Of a stretch of 64,000 bases of DNA, positions 21,982-34,665 are shown piece by piece (position 1 is the first letter of the stretch; every line of letters begins with the position of its first letter). A program made the translations under genes and the position numbers. The notes beneath the pieces are model-generated. The model was given only the letters and a program-made list of their open reading frames with translations. It was not told the origin of the DNA and made no database searches. The DNA is from Gnetum montanum (Eukaryota > Streptophyta > Gnetopsida > Gnetales > Gnetaceae), in NCBI GenBank assembly GCA_015680685.1, contig MNCI01026654.1, positions 125,110-189,109 on the forward strand, written 5' to 3'.

Positions 21982-23060
21982 TCAGACATAAAATGGCTTG
22001 AGGTACATGTGATTCTTTGGATGAGCAAGCTCATTACCATCCATATCAGCTAGTTTGAACACTCCATTTTTGTGTGCTTTGGTTACCAAGTAAGGCCCTT
22101 CCCAGTTGGCTGAGAATTTGTCCGAGTGCTCATGGACCGCCTTAAGGTCAAGGTCACCTTCCTTGATCTGGCATTTGTGACTGTCATGTTGATGTCATCG
22201 TCGTTGTTGCTTCTAGTACCACTCAATTTGATCTAGTGTGCGTGTTTGTTCCTCCTCCATCGAGTCAAGGTCAACAATGCGTGAGTCATTATTTTGACTT
22301 TCACTAAGGAGTCCAGAGAGTGTGATCCGGAATGAAGGTACCTACAACTCCAAAGGTAAAACAGCTTCTGAACCATAAACAAGACTATGCGGAGTTTTAC
22401 ATATGGATGTTCTATGTGTCGTTCGATATGCCCATAGCACGTAAACTAGTTGTTCATGCCATCTTCTTTTTCTCTGATTAAGCATTTTCTTGAGCACCAT
22501 GATGACCATTTTATTTGTGGATTCTACTTGACCGTTGCTCTGGGGATAGTATGGTGATGAAAATGAATGTTTGATGCCTAGGCTCTCACAAAAGGTTTTG
22601 GTTTCGACACTGCTAAATTGTGGCCTGTTATAAGTGATTATGGTCATTGGAATGCCAAAACGAGTCACAATGTTTTCAAGGATGAAGTTGCATACTTGTT
22701 TTGATGTGCTTTTCCTAAGAGGAATAGCTTCTACCCATTTTGTGAAATATTTTGTTGTGGTTATAATGAAGCTATGTCCTGCGAAAGATGGGGGACTTAT
22801 TGGTCCTATGATGTCTAACCCCCATTTCTGGAAGGGCCATGAGATTTGAGCTATATGAAACTCATTAGGTGGCACATGTATGAGATTACCATGTTTTTGA
22901 CAGATGTTGCACATTTTGACTTTGGAGAAATAGTCGTACTTCATGTGTGACCAATAGCAGCCTAAATGTCTGATTTTGGTTGTCATTGCCTTGGGTGCTA
23001 TGTGCCCTCCACAAAGTCCTTCATGAACTTGCTCCATGATGGTTTGGCCATCAATGCTAC
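21982..23060 (-). pseudogene. Integrase of element B
   Basis: A long open stretch (23037-22342) holds the zinc site (VHEGLCGGHIAP, CNICQKHG), the first catalytic Asp (GLDIIGPI) and the Glu (NGQVESTNK). The second catalytic Asp is replaced by Tyr (ITYNRPQF instead of TDNGPQF). After a stop at 22342, the C-terminal part continues (HEHSDKFSANWEGPYLV, GVFKLADMDG) to FYV and stop at 21982. The open zinc and core region makes this the best-preserved integrase here, but the lost Asp predicts inactivity. Confidence 0.85.
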
Positions 23061-23276
23061 TAACGCATACTAAAAAAATGCCTTCATAGGATCTACGACA
23101 TAGCGTGTCCCCTACTAATGCATACTGCCAAGAGTGTTTCTACACTACGTCCTTCTGAGCATTTGTTAGATGTTCAGGTGGTTCACCATGTAGAAGATAC
23201 TCCTTTATGTCATCATACCATTCCATGGCATGTGTTGTGCTAACAGATGCTATGGGTAGTTCATCGAGAGCATCAG

Positions 23277-23735
23277 TTATGGGCTTGCACAACTCGTCAT
23301 GGAACTAGGAAACGCATGAAACATATTAGGTGAAATGTTTAGGGCTAGTGTTGTAAGTGCATCTCTGATGGTATTGTCATTTCTGGAAACATGTTGCACA
23401 TCTATGTTTGTGAATTGTCTCAGTAGATGTTTTGTCAAGTCACAGTATGGTTGTAAAGGTAAAGCTCTACACGCATATACTTCTGTGACCTGGTTGATGA
23501 CTAATTGTGAGTTGCCTCTAACTATGAGCTGTGTGATTTCTGAAGCTAGTGCTGCCATGAGACCTCTAAGAAGACCTTCATACTCTGCTACATTATTAGT
23601 ACAAGGAAAGTTTAAGCGATAAGCAAAGGGTTGGATCTCCCCGTAGGGATATGTAATGACTACTGCAGCACTTCCTCCTCAGGAGGTCGATGCTTCATCA
23701 AAGTTTAAGATTGCATCGTAGTTATTAGGTACTGT
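23277..23735 (-). pseudogene. Second RNase H of element B
   Basis: Segments FDEAST, TNNVAEYEGLLRGL, VRGNSQLVINQVTEVYAC and NTIRDALTTLALN are in order. The Glu is kept, while GDS has become GNS. A stop interrupts it near 23680. This matches the additional RNase H of Tat-branch elements. Confidence 0.75.
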
Positions 23736-23899
23736 GTCTATTGTGTTTACGTTATCATCGAGAAACTCTAGGTTGATTGTTGCTTGGTCTTACGTCAGTG
23801 ATGTAGTCATTTGATTGACTATAGCTGGACCTTTCACTAATGATTAAGCTATGTAGTGCAGGTCAAACTTAGCAATTATCGCTTTCCATCTACCTATCT

Positions 23900-25459
23900 T
23901 GCTTGATTCGTATATGTTGTTCGTGATAGCTCTGAGCACGTTGTCTTTATAGATGATATTAACTTGGTTACAGAAGAGATAATGTCACCACTTCTTTAAA
24001 GAAAATATAAGGGCAAGGCATGACCTCTCCATGTCATTGTAACGTTGTTCGTAGGCTACTAATGCATGGCTCAAGTAGTAAATAGGGATTTCAATTCCAT
24101 CATAACATTTCTGACAAAGCATAGACATGATAGATGATTTGGATGTTCCAAGGTAGATGTAAAATGGTTTATTTTTCTGTGGTGGATGAACTTTCGGTAG
24201 TTGAGCTAGTGTCGTTTTGATGTTCTCAAAGGCTTCTTGGCACTATGGAGTCCATTCAAAATGGACACTCTTGCGCAATAAGTGCTACATAAGCCTCAAC
24301 TTGTCTATAATTTTTTTCAATGAAACATCTAATAAAATTTAATATACCTTGTAGACTGCGAATTCTAGTAAAGCTGCTAGGTGGTTTCAGATTTGTTACT
24401 GCCTTAACCTTATCTGGATCTACTCATATCCCTATCTCAGATATGACGAATCCAAGCATTTTTCCTGTTTTGACCCCAAAGACACATTTCTTCGGGTTGA
24501 GTCTAAGCTCGTATTTTATACAACATTTCAATACCAAGTCTAGATCTTGTACATGTTGCACAGTTGTTTTTGATTTGACCGCAATGTCATCTACATAGTC
24601 ATTAAATGAGTTGAACATGTAATCACTAAAGATAAATGTCATCGCTCGTTGATATGTAGCCCTGACATTCTTGAGACTGAATGGCATCATCATATAGCAA
24701 AATGTACCCCATGGTGTCATAAAGGTTATCTTGAGTTAATGTTCGGGGTTGATCCTAATCTGGTTGTATCTTGAAAAGCCATCCATGAAGGATAAACAAT
24801 GCATGCCTAGCAGTTGAATCAACAAGTTGATCAATGCTAGGTAGTGGGAAGTCATCTTTTATGGTTGCAATGTTGAGGTCACGGAAGTCAATACATAGAC
24901 GAATGCTCCCATTCTTTTTTGGAACTATAACCATGTTGGATATCCAATTAGTGTAGTCCACAGCTCAGATGAAACTAGCTTGATAAAACTTCATGATCTC
25001 ATTGCAAACTGCCAACGCTACTTCAGGCTTCACCTTGCGTGCTTTTTGTTTCACTTGTCTTAGTTTTGGATCAAGTATGATGTTGTGCTGGACTATTCGA
25101 AGGTCAAGCCCAAGCATGTCAGTGTAAGACCAAGCGAATGCTTTCATGTTGTCATTTAGCACTCAAACTATGTCACTGGCAAGTTGTGGATTTAACAGAG
25201 TACTTAGTTTTAAAATTTTAACCTCACCATCTAACGTAGTTATGGGAACTTCAGCTAGGGGATCTTCGGTGATGTTATCGGCCTCTAGGTCTAGAGATTT
25301 TGTCATTCTTTTAAAGCAATCTAGTGTTTCTTGGGTTGATGCCACTAAATTATCGTATGTTGGGGGGTCTAAATCAATGGACTCTAGATTGATTTCTTTC
25401 TTAATTACTCCATGTGATCCATCGATAGACAATGGTATGAAGAGTTGCTTGCTTTCCAT
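23900..25459 (-). pseudogene. RT and RNase H of element B
   Basis: Starts ATG 25459 (MESKQLFIPLSIDGSHG), equivalent to the start in C. Landmarks: CIDFRDLN and DDFPLPSIDQLVD near 24880; a one-base frameshift at motif A (frame changes near 24790); PWGTFCYMMMPFSLKN; YVDDIAVKSK with both Asp kept near 24590; LRLNPKKCVFG. The RT-linked RNase H follows at about 24130-23920. Several stops. Confidence 0.85.
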
Positions 25460-25480
25460 GTGTTTGCTCCTACCAATGAA
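25460..25480 (-). promoter_or_regulatory. Splice-acceptor-like site before RT, element B
   Basis: The minus strand reads TTTCATTGGTAG then GAGCAAACACATGG. The AG lies 10 nt before the RT start and matches the C site closely. Confidence 0.55.
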
Positions 25481-25559
25481 ACAGGGAGCTATGTCAACAG
25501 GCGTGAGTTTTCTTTTTTCTTAAAAAAAAATTGATTTTACATTAAAATGTAACTGATGG

Positions 25560-25775
25560 TACACCAAGGGTAGTTTACCATCGTGCATGGATGTATGGTA
25601 GTTTAAGGCCATACCAGGATAGGGGTGGTAGTTTAAGGCCATACCGGGCTATGTGTGGCAGTTTAAGGTCATACCGGGCCATGTGTGGCAGTTTAAGGCC
25701 GTACCGGGCCATGTGTGGCAGTTTAAGGCCATGTCGAGCCATGTGTGGCAGTTTAAGGCCATGCGAGGCCATGTG
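25560..25775 (-). repeat. Junction minisatellite ii of element B
   Basis: About seven tandem units of mostly 30 bp, core CAGTTTAAGGCCATACCGGG on the plus strand. On the element strand the core is the same TATGGCCTTAAACT word as in junctions i and ii of A and C. Confidence 0.9.
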
Positions 25776-26170
25776 TATGTACAAAAATTTAAATTTTATA
25801 TATATATATTTTTATTTTTAAAGTTTAAGGTTTGGGCATTGATAAAAGCAAAAGGGGTCAAAGTAATCAAAATAANACAACGTGGTAAAAATAAGAGTAA
25901 TGGTTAAATATAATAAAATAAAAGGGGGGAATTAAAAAAGGTTTGCCTAGTAAAAGTAAAAGTCATTTCATCATTTTTCAAAATGAATATTGGAAACAGG
26001 CAATAGTGGCAGCATAAGCAAGGTGGACAGCGTATAGTAGGCATCAAAGGTAGAATCGAGGTGTGTATAGCATCCTGGAGGGGAGCATGAGTAACTACTA
26101 CCCCCAGATCTACAACATTTGGAGCCAGATCTGTAGCTACAACGTCCAGATCTTCAGCGTACGAGGCAAA

Positions 26171-26270
26171 ATGGGTAAAGAAAAACAAGACAAGGGAAAG
26201 GAAAAGAAGGAGGCGACACTAGCGTTCGTGGAGGAAAGTGAGGAGATGCTTTAATGCCTTCCTTAGCCCA
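26171..26270 (+). pseudogene. Antisense gene exon 1, element B
   Basis: ATG 26171 opens MGKEKQDKGKEKKEATLAF followed by VEESEEML, then a stop. C has LAFLEESEEVL at the same place, with LP and a donor GTAAGC directly after; in B that donor has decayed (TTAGCC). Confidence 0.6.
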
Positions 26271-29111
26271 GGATACCTTCATGGACCTTTTTTTCTTGCT
26301 ATTCTTTTGTTGTTGTTTCCATGTGTACAGCATAAATGTTCCTATGCGGCGTGTGCGTATGTAGCGTGTGCACCCTGGGCATTTACAGTGTGTGTAAGAA
26401 ACGGTCTGTTTTGGGAAAAAAGCTTTTTATATGAATGGTATGTTCTGTGTGATTAAATTTCGTTAACATAAGTAGCTAACTTCTGGACTGCGTTGTCCCT
26501 TATGTGCATTTTTCTTGGGCCTGATTGTTTTGATTTATGAGCGTAAGTGATGTGCACCTCTAGAGTTAGTTGCATTTCTACTCATCGTGATTTGTAAGGG
26601 TTGCACCTCTAGAGTTAGTTGCATTTCTAGGGCCTATAAATGAGGGTTTGAATGCCTGGTATCCAAGGGTTACTAGGGGGTTTGAATGTCTAGTTTTTAT
26701 TACAGTATGGGTTCTTGAATGCCTGGTATCCAAGGGTTACTGGGGGTTTTGAATTTCTAGTTTTTATTACAGCATGGGTTCTTGCAAGTGTAAATTATTC
26801 CCTCCTTCAAAGTGGGAGGAAATTGTGCTGAATTTGGGAAGACGGGTGGGGTCAGCATGAGCATCCATCTTGGTTATCACAGCATGAGTATGTAACTTAG
26901 ATCAGTGTATACATGACTAAAATCAATGTCAGTGTAAATTCATGACTAAAATCAGTGTCAACATGAATACATGACTAAAATCAGCGCTAGTGCAAGTGCA
27001 GGACTAAAATCAGTGTCAGTGTGAGTGTAGGACCAAAATCAGTGTCAGTGTGAGTGTAGGACCATATTCCTGCATGAGTATATGGCCTCCGATCAGTGTG
27101 AGTGTTCTAGCCTAACACAACCCAGCATGAATTGTTGGTTACACTGAGTGTGAGTGCCTGATTTCCATACATAGCATGAGCATGAGTTGTTGCCCTCATT
27201 TCTATTACAACGTATGTTTTCTGTTTTGGGCTATCAAACGTGAGTAGCCATCTTTATGGTCGTGGGTACCGATAGTGTGAGCTATTATGAAGCTCTATCA
27301 GCATGAGTTAGGTCTCTTACTTGGCAGTGTGAGCTGTTGGACCAAAGTCAGCGTGACCTAGGCCTCTAATTTGCCCGCGTGAGCTGTAGTATTATTGTTG
27401 ATACTCAGCGTGATTTTGTGCATCCTTATCACGAGTAGAGCCTTTTGTTCTTAGCGTGAGTTTTAGTTTATTTTATGATAAATCTCTGCCACCCTATGTG
27501 CCGGAGATTCGTGATTCTAGACAAATTTTCAGGAATTGTTCACGTCAGATTTGGGAGCACACACAGAAGCACAATAAATTCGCAATGGGTACATATTCCA
27601 TAATTTCCAATGCAATTTTGTCTAGATTTGTACTTATACATTGAAATGGTCGCCTTACCTTACCTTGTATTATTCTTGCCTTTTTAGTGATATCTGTGTT
27701 TTGCATTAAAATCGTACGGATCTTCTCCTATTGTGAATTAAACCAAAAATTTCATTTCATTGTTAAGTGGCAAGCAAGAAAGCAATCAAGATTTGTGGCA
27801 TCGGCATGAGGCAGATCACAGAAAACTAGGGAGCACGAATAAATAAGCAACACTTATGGTAACCGAAGGCTGAAGGGACAAGTATGCGTCATATGGAAAT
27901 CAAGTTTTGGACGGGACGTGCGAAGAAAACATTGTTTTTGCATGGATTCGCCTGGCTTTGGGAGAAATAGTGGCAGACCTATACCTTCGATATTGTCGTC
28001 ACGTGTTATAAGACATTATGAAAGTCGATTATTTTTGTAGTATTGCTATTGGAGGCGTATGCTTTGATCATGTCTTTGAAAATATTCTTTTTCAATACAC
28101 CCATTACGCAGTTACAGTGCTTTTCACATGGGAAAGGTAGGATTACAAGCTTATGTGTTTACAATTTTAATTTGTATGATGTGGTTCGGCAGGTACAATT
28201 ACACGGATACCGTTCGTCGGCAACTATCCACGATGACTCGCACATTCACGCATGTTTATTTTAATTTTGCTCTTTTTCTCGTATTTCTAAAAGAAAAAAT
28301 ATAAAACAGGGTCATCTTTGTGGGTCATGAGTCATGAACATGATTATGGATGGATGCTTGTTCAACTATTTTAAAAATCTGTTTGCTTATAAAGCAATGA
28401 ATCCCACCAGCGCATGGCCAATGGCCATATGCAACCTCATGGTGCTCTATTTTTACTTTCCCCTTCATCATGACTAGTGTTGATTTTTTTTTAGTGTCTA
28501 AAAGGTTTTCAATCATTGTAGGTGAGGTGAGTTTGGGGACCAAGCCCCTACCCAACGCATTTTATAAAATATTTGTGGGTGCTCCTAGTGCTAATTTGTT
28601 TAGATGCCAACGGTAAACTAATTTGTTTAGATGTCAATGGTAAACTAGCTGTTATGGAGGGCTTGGTTAATTCGAGAGCCTAAGTCAAATTAATGTAGAC
28701 CTCTGTTAACCAGGTCTCCAGTGCTTATGAGGGCATGTGAAAGCTAAGTATAGATTTCTTCTAAGTGTCCAGCATGTCAAGTGTGCACTTAAGTGTTAGT
28801 GTAAAGTGTTGTCTTATGAATAATTCAAGTATCTCTACTATGATTATTATAATATCTTGTCCACTAGGGAATTATTTTATGTGTTTGAAATATGGGTTGG
28901 TATCAGTTTTAAGTCATAATTCGAGGACTAAGTGTGGTGTCAGTTTATCGTTCTGAGACGCCAGGACGTAAATGTTATTTGTGTTTTAAGTGGTGGGTTG
29001 GCTATGGTGCCAATATATCATCTTAACTCCAGGACGAAGGTTTTATGTGTTCTATGTGTTTTGGGTTTTATGTTCTATGTATGCTTATTTTAATTTCTGG
29101 CTATGTTGCAG
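26271..29111 (+). other. Intron 1 region of antisense gene, element B, with repeats
   Basis: No coding sequence recognised. At 26880-27470 degenerate units with AGTGTGAGTG/ATCAGTGTCAGTG words repeat, and at 26630-26790 a ~75-bp phrase (GAATGCCTGGTATCCAAGGG) is duplicated. The rest is unassigned and A+T rich. One ambiguous base is at 25876, just upstream. Confidence 0.5.
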
Positions 29112-29327
29112 GGGCCTTAGACCTTTCCTCTTGGTGGTGGAGCTCATAGGTGTTCTCACATGGTTTGGTGCTATGGAACCTAATGCACCTCTACATGACA
29201 TGGAAATTGGGTCACAAGCATTATGGTTTCAAAGGGACATGATGATGATGATGGTGGCCCCAGTGGAGCAGGACCTGATGATCCAGAGGAGTTTGGGGAT
29301 CAAGCCCCTCCTAGTGTTGATGTTTAG
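29112..29327 (+). pseudogene. Antisense gene exon 2 fused to acidic tail, element B (internal deletion)
   Basis: After an acceptor TATGTTGCAG the exon encodes RPFLLVVELIGVLTWFG and then HDMEIGSQALWFQR, matching exon 2 of C (PSLLVVELVGKLAWFG, IWFYPG). Immediately after WFQR the sequence switches to the last exon: read in a shifted frame it gives GHDDDDGGPSGAGPDDPEEFG and stop 29325, like GHVNDGARPSGARADDKED at 40547 in C. Everything between (most of the HAD domain, exons 3-4 and the coiled coil) is absent. The join is out of frame. Confidence 0.75.
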
Positions 29328-29729
29328 TTTAACTTGTCATTGTTGTTAGCTTAATTATTTTCTCTTTTTTGTTTGAAATTTTGTGGATTGCATGAAAACA
29401 AATGTATGATACAATGTTAACATTTGATATTACCCATTTATACATTTATGGATTATTTTTTTGCTGTTTTTATGTTAATCAAGTTTTTTTTATTCTAAGT
29501 TTTGTCCAAACTTTTGATAAACACAAGTGTAAACATAAAAGGTTTTTTATTCTTATTTTTATATTTTTTTTTTGTCATTTTAACTGTTCGTAAATATAAA
29601 AGTGAATGTAACTAAAATGATGACAATGTAGAGGAAATGTAAAGGGCATAGTAATTTGTAAAGCAAGGATGTAACTATGCATGCAAATAAAGAATGTAAT
29701 TTTAAAGAAATGGAAACGTAACTTGTTCT
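29328..29729 (+). other. Spacer after antisense gene, element B
   Basis: A+T-rich sequence downstream of the antisense stop. I see no gene in it. Confidence 0.4.
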
Positions 29730-30027
29730 AGTTTAAGGCCATTTCGGGCCATGTTTGTCAATTTTAGAGTCATGATGGGTTTTAGCAATGGCGCTCTAGT
29801 TTAAGGCCATTTCGGGCCACAAGAAAACAAGAGAGATTTAAACTATTTCAGTGGGTTTTAAGATGAACCGGCCATTTCTGACCATGGCTAGTTTTATGTC
29901 ATTGCAAACATGTGGTATTTTAACATCTTTTCAGACATGTAGTAGTTTAACGTCATTTTGGATGTATAGTAGTTTAACGTCATTTCGGCCGAGTAGTAGT
30001 TTAACGTCATTTCAGACGAGTAGTAGT
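29730..30027 (-). repeat. Junction minisatellite i of element B
   Basis: 27-bp units; on the plus strand the core is AGTAGTTTAACGTCATTTC. On the element strand these are GAAATGACGTTAAACTACT units, nearly the same as in C, with the shared end AGCCATGGTCAGAAATGGCC. Confidence 0.9.
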
Positions 30028-30028
30028 T

Positions 30029-31147
30029 TTAATAGTTGAGTAGCTTCTTTAATTTTCGAAGATTAACTTGGTGTGTTGGGTCTGTTGGTGTAATTGTATA
30101 TTCAGCGTCTCCTTCGCTAATTATGTTAAATGGTAATTCTGACCATGAGACATCTAGGGGAATAACTCCTACATTAGCATGCTCTGATGTTTCCACGTTT
30201 TGTAATGCTTCCATATCTTCTGGGGGATCATGGTTTGGAGATTGGTTATCATTCTGGTTGTCAATGGATGTGGTGTCCTATTTAGGCTCGAGAGTATTGT
30301 TATCCTATTTAGGCTCATCGAATTCAACTTCTGAGCCTTGGTTTGTGCCTATGTGTGCAGAGGTGTTGGGTGTAGCCACATCACCATGTATAATGATTTC
30401 ACCACCTTCATAGGGTAACTGAATCTTTTGGTGGATAGGTGAGGATACCACCTTTAATTGAGCTAACCATGGTTGTCCCAATATCAAGTTAAATCTAGGC
30501 ATCTCATCTACGATTACAAATTCAGCTGACGTGGGGAACCGGTCCCCTGCTATGAAATCCAAAGTTAGTGTTCCTTTGACAACTACGCGTGATCCACTAA
30601 ACGATTTCAGGAATGTCGTGGAAGTTGGCTTGATTTTTTCAATTATCCCTAACTATTCAATGAAGGGGTATGGTACTACGTTTGTGGCTACCCCATCATC
30701 TACGTGCACCCTATGTATTTTAAATTGATTTACTTTTATAGTTATGAACATGGATGTAGTGGTGACTCCTATTTTTTCATCTATTTTTATATTATCTGTG
30801 TTGAAGCCTAGTGATGTAGCTCTTGATCCTTGATATGAAGACATTACCGCATGAATGGAAGGTTCATTTGTAGGCAAGTCTTCACTGATTAGGATCGATG
30901 TTAACATGTATACTAAGGCTTCACGATGAACTTGAGAAGTCATCATTAGGTCATACAATCTTAAAGATGTATTTTTTTGTTTAAGCGCCTGTGTGACCTG
31001 AGTTAGGGCACTAGCCAAGTCTTTGTTGTTTGGTATGCTCTTGCTAGTTGAGACTTGGTCCATTGGACCCAACAGTTGTATCTCTTGTGGAATGGTTTTC
31101 GTGTGGTCTAATGTGATGGTTGGGTTTGATGTATCTAGCATTCCCAA
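30029..31147 (-). pseudogene. Aspartic protease region of element B
   Basis: Core at about 30770-30440: FITIKVNQFKIHRVHVDDG, then ATNVVPYPF, then VTLDFIAGDRFPTSAEF and MPRFNLILGQPWLAQLK. The catalytic signature is D-D-G, as in A and C. A frameshift near 30650 splits the domain. An extension beyond the protease (SSPIH, GGEIIIHGD, VSWSELPFNI) reaches the minisatellite and matches C. Confidence 0.75.
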
Positions 31148-31199
31148 TTTTTTTTTCGTGGCTCGTGCTTGGCTTGTCAGTTGTCAAAGCCATAGGTAC

Positions 31200-34131
31200 A
31201 GCGTTTAAGGGAGTGGGTTTTAGTGGCCCCAATTCAAGACTTTGACATTCTTTTTCCAACCATTCCCTAGTAAGTCTGTCGGCAAGGTGTTCTCGCGAAG
31301 GTCATGGGGGAACCATTGGAGCTTGAACATTGGGTTGTTTTGGGACTCTAATTATGAATGGAGTGGATCAGGGTTGCGGTTGAATAGTTGGAGGTGCTTT
31401 TGTGTCAAGGTGTTTAGGCACCCTGATGACGAACGGGGTCATTTTGTTTTACAGTTGAGGAGTAGGAGGTTGAAGATTAGGGTGTTTGGGTACCCTGACT
31501 ACGAGGGGAGTTGGTTGATTTTGTGGTTGTACCTCCATGGTTGCAACCGCAGGTGGCACTTGGACCACAAAGGGAGTGGCCCGAGTAGGCGGTTGCACAT
31601 TTGTAGTTACATTGGCAGGGGAAACATGAATGATGAATGGTTATTGAGGCATAGGTGGATTGTATGTGGGGTATGAAGATTGCTTGGATGATGTTGACAC
31701 TGTAGGAGGGACATGAATCATGAAAGGTTTTGTGGGCATACCTGGCTCATTTCTGACATGGATCGTGTTAATAACGTAAGGAGCTTCCTTAGTATTAAGG
31801 AGATCTTTGTACACACCCATAGATTGATTCTGCGGTTTAACAGGGCTGGCATCGTCAAATGTTATTTCACCCCTATCAATCATATGTTGTATGTCTTGTT
31901 TAAGGGTGAAACAATAATCAATACCATGCCCATTCCGTTGATGGTACTCGCAAAGTCGATCTAGTCTAAAGCCTCTTGGAATAGGAGGCTCATTTGGAGT
32001 TGCCAAGCTTGGGTTTTTTACCAATTCATAGAATCAGTCATGTCTCTAGGCTACCGCTGGAGACAGCTACTTGTGTTTAATGGCCCCAGCCTTCAAAAGT
32101 TGATCTAACAACTGGGAAGGCTTCATGAGGAGTGATGTGTACTGAGCAAGGTATTTCCTTTTAAACATACATGCATGACCCATGTTAGTAGCTTGTGTGG
32201 TAGATGGTTCAGGTGTGTGTGCAGGAGCGATTCTCTCATAGTTAACGGGAGCAGTAGCTGGTCTGCCTTGCTATCCCATGTTGGTAGGTTAAGTCTCTAC
32301 TATTGCTGCTACTATTTCTTTAGCCTTTTCTTTATCCTTTTTAGTGTGTTCATTTCTAAAGGCTAAGTAAGTAGGGTCATGGCTATTTTGGGCTACCTCT
32401 TCAATGTTTTTAATCTGTACAAAAGCTTGTCTTAGAGTGCGCGCATTTAGATAGTACAGTTTTGATTTGACAAAATCATTTATGGCTCCCTTAAAAATCA
32501 TAAGAAGGCATGTTTCTTGGATTGGCTCATGAAGTTCGTTGAGTGTGACACTCCATCTTTGGATAAATTTTTGTACAGGTTCAAGCGGTGCTTATTCTAC
32601 CTATATCAGACTATCCAAGGTTGCTTCAAGTTTCAGGTTGTATTTAAACCTAGTAACGAACTAGTGTAAGAGATCCTCCAAAGAGGATATGGAGTTACGA
32701 GGCAAGGCTCGGTACCAATCTAATGCTTTATCAGTGAGGGACATGGTGAACACATGCAAAATTGCATGGGGCCAAGCCTGAAGCAATAGGCATTCTAGTA
32801 TAAATGTGACTAGATGGACATTGGGGTCTCCTTTCTCATTGTATTTGGTTAGTTGAGGCAGAGAAACTCCTTTGGACAAGGTTAACGGTGGTACCAAAGA
32901 GCTAATAGGATCATCTTGGTAAAATTTTAATACTTTAAGCTCCTCATTGTTAGTGGTTTTGAGGCGTTTTACCTCATCAGTGAGCTCTTGCATCATCTTT
33001 TTGGCTTTGGCCCATTCTATTGAACTTGGTGGAGTAGTAGGTTGGCTAGTTTGAGTGCCATACAAATTAGATTGCTATACAATGGGTGAGAAAGAAGAAA
33101 GTTGAGTGGTCAGAGGTTGCACTTGTGGATATTTACAGTGGGTGCTACTAAGGGTGGCATACTGTAAGGTGTAGGTTGTTGTTGTTGTTATTTTTGAGTG
33201 ATAGGGATGAGCCATCGACCAATTGGGGGTTTTGAAACAGATTGCTCTGACTAGACAACTGGGACGGGCCATTGCCCAACTGTGGGTTGCAAAGGGAGAC
33301 CTTGTACCTAGTGTTATACTGGAGGAGCTAAGGGTGTGGTATGAACCTGCACTCATGGGATGAAGTGTGTAGATGTGGAAGCGGGTATCACAGATGACAT
33401 CCCAATTACTTGGGATGGGAAAGTCGCTCCTACATTAGTTTGAGAGGGGGGTTGTTAGGGTTGTACTTGTGGGATAGGGGATAATGTGGTGACTGGAGGA
33501 ATAGTGGGGATGGGTACATTGAATTGAGTATCAATCATAGGGAGAGTGGGAATAAGAGTGGGCGCTTCCTCTTGGGGCACATGTTCTTGAGTGCTTTTAA
33601 TTGTATGAAGAGACATGGTCTCTCCTGTGAATGGGTGAAATAATGGGTTCACATAAGTATGTGGATTGAGAGTATGGTACGAATCCCCGTGTTTAGACTG
33701 AGCTGTGAAATTATCTTCTTCATCTTTGTTTTGAGGTTCTATAGTGGTTTGGTGTGAGGTTTGGTTCCTGGCCATGAGGAGTTGGGATAGGAGTTCATGG
33801 TGGGATTTAGTGAGGGGATGACATCGTAGGTGGTGGGAATGAAGTCATGACCTCCTTTGTAAATTAGCTCATAATGTCTCTTTGCTTCCAGCTCAGCTCG
33901 ATCAACGGCCAGGTTAGCTTTGATTTTAACACAAATAAAATTATATTGTTCAGGCGTTAAGATGGTGAATATGGGATCTTTACCTTGTAATCTCAGTGAC
34001 CGACGAGGTGGCCCCTAAGGATTCATCATGCCAAGGGTAACTATGGACTCAGCGGTGCTGACAAGACCTGAGATTGTACTACTGAAGTTGGTAATAGGCA
34101 TGGTGGTGGTGTTGGTGTGCATAGGGTCCAT
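31200..34131 (-). pseudogene. gag: gag of element B
   Basis: ATG 34131 was chosen because the following frame (SLRLQGKDP, LTPEQYNFICVKI) matches C. The capsid-like domain at about 33000-32300 has DPNVHLVTF, KALDWYRALPRNSISSLEDLL and FKGAINDFVKSKLYYL. The finger at about 31960 reads CEYHQRNGHGIDYCFTLK, the C-x-Y-H...GH...C...LK form of Tat-branch Gag. At least one frameshift near 33810 and several stops break it. Confidence 0.8.
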
Positions 34132-34665
34132 TGTCAAAGTGTCTAGATGTAACAGCGTAAGCGAAAGAAAATAAATGGCTAAGTGTCAGAGAGAGAAAAT
34201 ATGGCTACATGTCACAACTGCAATGTGAGCAATGTCAGCGTGACCAACATCAGCGTGTGTAAACCAAGTACAACGTCTGAAGCTAAGGCACAGTGTCTGA
34301 ATGCTAGATGGGCATCTGGGTGTTAGACGCAGCATCTGAGAAGGAAACTTAGATCTGGATGCTGTGAATACTGTTAAAAAACAAAGATAAGGATGAGGGA
34401 CACTGTAAACAATGTTTGAAACCAGCAAAGAGTGTAGGACTTTGTGGGCAGCATTTGGATCGAAGAGAGGAAGGTGCAGGATGCTATGATTTAAGCAGGA
34501 ACATGCCTGGAAAACTCTAAAATAGCATCTAGACTGGAACACAGGATTTATTAGTAGGAAACAGTGCCTAAATGCTGGGAATAAGGTAGAGTAGGAATGC
34601 TGACACTGATAGCAACATGTTAACACTAGATCTGGGATGCTAAGAGGTGGATCTAACAAAGAAAA
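34132..34665 (-). other. Untranslated leader of element B
   Basis: Between the primer-like site and gag. The words CAGCGTG, CAACGTCTG and CAGCATCTG recur irregularly. No gene. Confidence 0.5.

Noticed and set aside
25575-25821. Repetitive open frames on both strands
   Set aside because: Direct translation of junction minisatellite ii; both strands stay open because the unit is a multiple of three.
34186-34659. 157-codon minus-strand frame in the leader of B
   Set aside because: Lies between primer-like site and gag start, is rich in C/S/H from repeated words, and has no counterpart in A or C.
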